Positions 7,844-10,406 of a stretch of DNA of 10,406 nt are shown here, piece by piece. The position numbers were made by a program, and so were the translations under genes. The notes beneath the pieces were generated by a model. It had not been told where the DNA came from, ran no database searches, and was given only the letters and a program-made list of their open reading frames with translations. Location of the stretch: contig JAIRVC010000068.1 of NCBI GenBank assembly GCA_031254095.1, forward strand, positions 1-10,406. Direction: 5' to 3'. How positions within the stretch are numbered: position 1 is the first letter of the stretch; each line of letters begins with the position of its first letter. This DNA is from Acidobacteriota bacterium. Its GTDB lineage: Bacteria > Acidobacteriota > UBA6911.

Positions 7844-8575
7844 ATGGGAACAGCACAAAGCCGCGTATTACAGGACCGCCGTAGATTGTCCCGGATTTCG
7901 GTACAAATGGAGTGTCGATTTAAAGCAAACGACCAGGAATATGGGGCTCTCATGCTTGATCTCTCCCAGGGCGGCACGCTTATTTCCTCCACGCTTCTTT
8001 CCCCGGAGGAAACGCTTTCCCCGCAGGACAATTTTTCTGTCAAGAATAAAAATTTCCCCGAACAGGAAAACAAGATTTCCATAACCCTTGAAGCGGGCGG
8101 CCTGAAAGTGCCGATGACGCTTAAAGGAACAATCAGGCGCAGTTCAATCGGCATGTCGGAGTATGGGCGAGTGGCGCAATTCGGGGTTGAGTTTGAGCAT
8201 ACCCCGCTGGAACTCCTGCGATTGATCAGCGTCCTGTCGTCGCGCCGAAAAACGTCGCGTTTTCCCACACAGATTGAATGCCGCTTCAGTTCGGACGGCA
8301 AGGAATATACGGCTCAGATACTCGACCTGTCAGATAAGGGCGCGTTTCTTTCCTCCGCTTTTATTCCGGTCAAGGACAGCAAAGTTTCTATTACTATTCG
8401 GGTTGGCGAAGAGTCGCTGACGCTGGAAGGAACGGTCACGCGCACGTCCGTAAAAGGAGAATCGGGATCATTCGGGGTCGAGTTTATAAATGTCCCGCCA
8501 ACGCTCACGCTCTCCCGGATAGTTAACTCCATGTCCTCCGATAGTCGCGAAGAAAATAAAGAAAGCGCTGATTAA
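7844..8575 (+). CDS. Tandem PilZ-domain protein (putative c-di-GMP receptor)
   Basis: A 243-residue soluble protein made of two PilZ domains and little else. PilZ domains bind cyclic di-GMP through an RxxxR segment and a downstream D/NxSxxG motif. Domain 1 has Arg13-Arg17 (RRLSR) and DLSQGG with Asp39, Ser41 and Gly44. Domain 2 has Arg135-Arg139 (RKTSR) and DLSDKG with Asp161, Ser163 and Gly166. Both copies then run through a 'tL.G.i.R.s' strand to an FGVEF strand and a similar Leu-rich/SS tail, so the protein looks like an internal duplication with an extra ~15-residue insertion in domain 1 (around 53-75). No signal peptide, membrane segment or catalytic output domain is seen, so it probably acts by binding a partner or nucleic acid in a c-di-GMP-dependent way. 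The target cannot be told. ATG 7844 has an AGGAGG at 7829-7834, 9 nt upstream. The stop lies 8 nt from that of convergent rpsT. Confidence 0.88.
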   Translation: MGTAQSRVLQDRRRLSRISVQMECRFKANDQEYGALMLDLSQGGTLISSTLLSPEETLSPQDNFSVKNKNFPEQENKISITLEAGGLKVPMTLKGTIRRSSIGMSEYGRVAQFGVEFEHTPLELLRLISVLSSRRKTSRFPTQIECRFSSDGKEYTAQILDLSDKGAFLSSAFIPVKDSKVSITIRVGEESLTLEGTVTRTSVKGESGSFGVEFINVPPTLTLSRIVNSMSSDSREENKESAD

Positions 8576-8583
8576 AACACCTA

Positions 8584-8859
8584 CTACTTCAGAGCCTCGT
8601 TCAGACGACGCGTTAGGCGGGATTTTTGACGGGCCGCCGCGTTGCTGCTGAGCGCCTTTTTACGGCAGGCCTTGTCAATCGAGGAGTAAAGATCGGCCAG
8701 CCCATTCTTTGCGGTTTCCAGCGCTTCAGGTTTTTTGGAATCCAACTTTTCATTAAAACGCTTCAGAGTTGTTCTAAGCGCGCTGCGATTACTGCGATTG
8801 ATAGCGCGACGTTTCAGACTGTGCCGCTGTGCCTTGAGCGCCGACTTATGATTGGCCAT
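8584..8859 (-). CDS. rpsT: 30S ribosomal protein S20
   Basis: S20 binds 16S rRNA early in assembly of the small subunit. The 91-residue, strongly basic, helical protein begins MANHKSALKAQRHS, the near-universal S20 opening, and has the family's usual length of about 85-95 residues. Further family features are the Arg/Lys-rich first helix, the conserved SxxDKAxRKxxL segment (SSIDKACRKKAL) and the NAAARQKSRL helix near the C-terminus. The frame also opens at a TTG two codons upstream (8865), but the ATG at 8859 gives the conserved N-terminus and has GGAG about 9 nt before it. It is a single-gene unit with a strong promoter upstream, typical of rpsT. It converges on the PilZ gene with only 8 nt between stops, leaving no room for a separate terminator, so the two transcripts should overlap at their 3' ends. 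Confidence 0.98.
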   Translation of the reverse strand: MANHKSALKAQRHSLKRRAINRSNRSALRTTLKRFNEKLDSKKPEALETAKNGLADLYSSIDKACRKKALSSNAAARQKSRLTRRLNEALK

Positions 8860-8899
8860 TTCCAATTACTCCATGTAAATAATTTTGCAAAACCGTTGC

Positions 8900-8922
8900 C
8901 AAGGCCCGCCATTCGAGCCTTG
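8900..8922 (-). promoter_or_regulatory. Hairpin in the rpsT 5' leader
   Basis: Perfect 6-bp arms CAAGGC / GCCTTG (8900-8905 and 8917-8922) with an 11-nt loop lie within the roughly 70-nt leader predicted for rpsT. S20 represses translation of its own mRNA in E. coli, so leader structure could matter here, but a short stem like this may be incidental. Its role is unproven. Confidence 0.3.
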
Positions 8923-8935
8923 CTTGAAACCATAT

Positions 8936-8964
8936 ATAATACAGAAAGTTAAAAGTATCGTCAA
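8936..8964 (-). promoter_or_regulatory. Predicted sigma70 promoter for rpsT
   Basis: Read on the minus strand, the -35 TTGACG (8959-8964) and the -10 TATTAT (8936-8941) are separated by exactly 17 bp, each matching consensus at 5 of 6 positions. Transcription would start near 8929, giving a leader of about 70 nt. The -35 box lies about 20 bp beyond the stop codon of the upstream hydrolase gene, so rpsT need not depend on readthrough from it. Confidence 0.75.
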
Positions 8965-8984
8965 ATACTAAAGCATCGTGTTTG

Positions 8985-9986
8985 CTATAAATTTCTGCGG
9001 ATATACCGGCACATGGCCGCGCCGAGAATCACGTTAAACGGTAAAACGCCGGAAGTGTAGTGCCCGCAATAAAGACCGAAAGTAGAGTGCGGCAGGCCCA
9101 ACCGCCGGTATTCTTCCAGAACCTTCAACGAAAGATCAGGCAAAAACGTATAATCGTACCGCGCGTGAACAAGAAGAGATTTTATTCCGGTTTCCCGCAG
9201 TTTATGGAAATACGCCTGCGGACTGATCGGCATCCATATCTTCCTGAGGTCGTCCAGCGTGATTTTTCCCTTCAGGCCGTCCAGTACGTGCCGCGTTGAG
9301 ATGCCCCGCCAGACCACGTCGGCGAAATACGGCGAAACGTGGTTTTGCACGGCGACATTAATACGAGCGTCATGCGCGGCTGTAACCAGCGCCACGCAGG
9401 AGCCGATGCTGGTTCCCAAAATGGCGAATCGCGTATATCCGCGCGCCTCCAGCCAGTCCAGGGCGGCCCGGGCGTCAAGCACGGCCTGCCTGACGGATTG
9501 CAGTGTCCGCCCCAGGTTGGAGGAGAGCATGTAATCCGCACGAGTCAATTCCGGCGACATGCGCAGGTCATGATGCGGCAAACTCAGCCGCAACGCGGAA
9601 ACGCCGAAAGCGTTCAGCATCCGGCACAGAGAAATATGACTGCGTTCATCGGCATTCCACTGCGGAAGCACCAGCGCCGCCCGCTTGGGATCTTTAGGGA
9701 AAAACCACCCATGAACGGTGTTGTTTTCCTGGTAAATAGTTCGAAGCGGAGATGTAAATGTCAGGTGTCCGCCGTTCAGGCGGTAATCGGCAACAGGCTC
9801 AAAGGCGTGATAATCGTCGCTTTCCCTCACGGCGCGATCTGCGTATTCAATCAGAAAAGATTTCGGATCTTTCTCCGGCTGATCTTTCGTAAGAAAATCC
9901 AGTCCCCACTCAAACGGACGCGCAATCCGGTTTGTGTCACGCTGCGAAAGTCTGGTTTCCCATTTGTAAAAAATATGCGACAGCAT
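8985..9986 (-). CDS. Alpha/beta hydrolase of unknown substrate
   Basis: A 333-residue protein with the alpha/beta-hydrolase core. The nucleophile elbow is GTSIGS at 191-196 (Ser193), preceded by a predicted strand (RFAIL) and by a LDWLEARGY helix as in many esterase/peptidase-like members. Asp278 (HARYDYT) and His309 (CGHYTSG) are at the right places for the acid and base of the triad. The N-terminal ~90 residues are a family-specific lead-in. The layout (LDWLE-RGY, GTSIGS, late Asp and GH) recalls the ABHD18/DUF2048-like group, but this is a loose impression, not a confirmed assignment. No signal peptide is evident, so a cytoplasmic location is likely. The start ATG at 9984-9986 has AGGGG about 7 nt upstream. 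It is transcribed toward rpsT and diverges from the Tat-signal gene. I found no convincing promoter for it. The substrate cannot be read from the sequence. Confidence 0.82.
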   Translation of the reverse strand: MLSHIFYKWETRLSQRDTNRIARPFEWGLDFLTKDQPEKDPKSFLIEYADRAVRESDDYHAFEPVADYRLNGGHLTFTSPLRTIYQENNTVHGWFFPKDPKRAALVLPQWNADERSHISLCRMLNAFGVSALRLSLPHHDLRMSPELTRADYMLSSNLGRTLQSVRQAVLDARAALDWLEARGYTRFAILGTSIGSCVALVTAAHDARINVAVQNHVSPYFADVVWRGISTRHVLDGLKGKITLDDLRKIWMPISPQAYFHKLRETGIKSLLVHARYDYTFLPDLSLKVLEEYRRLGLPHSTFGLYCGHYTSGVLPFNVILGAAMCRYIRRNL

Positions 9987-10100
9987 CCGTCGACCCCTTT
10001 TTGCAAAGGAAGCAATTTAGCAAACCGCTGATTCGGGAACAATACCCACGAATGTAAACCTTTCGCGCCGCCGACCCGCCTGCATGTCAACAGACAGGCC

Positions 10101-10115
10101 CGGAAGCAGCTTCCG
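10101..10115. repeat. Short perfect dyad in the divergent intergenic region
   Basis: CGGAAGC-A-GCTTCCG is a perfect inverted repeat with 7-bp arms around one base. It lies between the divergent hydrolase and Tat-signal genes, about 105 nt before the latter's start. It could be an operator for a dimeric regulator. No T-run follows on either strand, so it is not a canonical terminator. The rest of the 234-bp gap (9987-10220) shows no gene or RNA that I recognise. Confidence 0.35.
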
Positions 10116-10154
10116 TCCACGCAAAAATTGATTCCGCCGCAGAATTTTGTAAAC

Positions 10155-10163
10155 TGGTATAGT
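10155..10163 (+). promoter_or_regulatory. Possible extended -10 promoter for the Tat-signal gene
   Basis: TGGTATAGT matches the extended -10 form TGnTATAAT with one mismatch. It lies about 57 nt before the start codon at 10221. No good -35 hexamer is at 16-18 bp, which extended -10 promoters can tolerate. Motif evidence only. Confidence 0.35.
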
Positions 10164-10220
10164 TTTTGGCGCACGAAAAACAAACGGGACATACCAACGT
10201 TAAATAAGGGAGAAAACGCT

Positions 10221-10406
10221 ATGTGCATTCTGAAAGCGGCGTCCGGGGAGCTGACAAGAAGAAATTTCGTAGCCGGCGCGGCCGCGGCGGCGCTGGCGGG
10301 GCCGGCGTTACTCGCGAATAATAATATTGTTGCTGAGGAGGTTAAGATGCAATCCAGTGAATCGGCAATTCCGGTAGAAACGGCGAACGCTTACGGCTCC
10401 GACCTG
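10221..10406 (+). CDS. Tat-exported protein, N-terminal fragment (3' end outside window)
   Basis: Sixty-two codons are visible. The N-terminus carries a twin-arginine signal: TRRNFV at 12-17 followed by an Ala/Gly/Leu-rich hydrophobic stretch (about 18-32). This directs folded, often cofactor-bearing, proteins across the inner membrane through the Tat system. A clear Ala-X-Ala cleavage site is not obvious; cleavage near LLANN or later is possible. The mature part begins with a polar, probably flexible segment (about 33-60), and no catalytic domain is reached, so the function is unknown. The start ATG has AAGGGAG at 10206-10212, 8 nt upstream. A second in-frame ATG (residue 43, preceded by GAGGAGG) also has a good ribosome binding site. 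If used, it would make a cytosolic form without the signal, but the intact twin-arginine motif argues for the first start. Confidence 0.75.
   Translation, partial: MCILKAASGELTRRNFVAGAAAAALAGPALLANNNIVAEEVKMQSSESAIPVETANAYGSDL

Noticed and set aside
7717..8301. 194-codon minus-strand open frame opposite the PilZ gene
   Set aside because: It crosses the pbpC-PilZ gap and has no family resemblance. The plus-strand PilZ motifs are decisive.
9339..10031. 230-codon plus-strand open frame opposite the hydrolase
   Set aside because: The minus-strand hydrolase has a full catalytic triad and a ribosome binding site. The plus-strand translation is low-complexity and basic, with no motif.
10085..10090. 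Perfect TTGACA on the minus strand upstream of the hydrolase
   Set aside because: No acceptable -10 hexamer lies 16-18 bp downstream (the sequence there is CGCGAA-like), so I did not call a promoter.

Overview
The window is bacterial, moderately GC-rich by eye, and densely coded. It comes from a Gram-negative-type organism: it carries a large bacterial alpha-2-macroglobulin (A2M) next to the bifunctional peptidoglycan synthase PBP1C, a pairing known from many Gram-negative genomes (yfhM-pbpC in E. coli). I cannot place the phylum. Nothing here, such as rRNA, fixes it.

Layout. (1) Bases 1-5063, + strand: the C-terminal ~1686 codons of an A2M-family protein, cut at its 5' end by the window, with an intact CLEQ thioester motif. 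(2) Bases 5064-5540: a short AT-richer insert between the A2M gene and pbpC. It holds a pair of 12-bp direct repeats enclosing a cluster of inverted repeats, an intact Phd/YefM-type antitoxin gene, and a PIN-domain (VapC-like) toxin gene that survives only as a fragment. (3) Bases 5541-7745, +: pbpC, with GT51 transglycosylase, transpeptidase and C-terminal BiPBP_C-like domains and all key motifs. (4) Bases 7844-8575, +: a protein of two tandem PilZ (c-di-GMP-binding) domains, with its own predicted promoter. (5) Bases 8584-8859, -: rpsT (ribosomal protein S20), convergent with the PilZ gene with only 8 nt between stop codons, and a near-consensus sigma70 promoter. (6) Bases 8985-9986, -: an alpha/beta hydrolase with a GxSxG nucleophile elbow. 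(7) Bases 10221-10406, +: the first 62 codons of a twin-arginine (Tat) exported protein, running off the window.

How the genes fit together. A2M and PBP1C are thought to act as a periplasmic defence-and-repair pair: A2M traps proteases that enter through a damaged outer membrane, and PBP1C repairs the wall. Here the pair is interrupted by toxin-antitoxin material. The antitoxin looks functional, while the toxin keeps only its first catalytic segment and perhaps a frame-shifted tail. The pbpC start codon lies inside the toxin remnant. The remaining genes (PilZ, S20, hydrolase, Tat protein) look like independent transcription units. I see no tRNA, rRNA, CRISPR array, insertion sequence or phage gene. 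The most unusual part of the window is the 5064-5560 junction.
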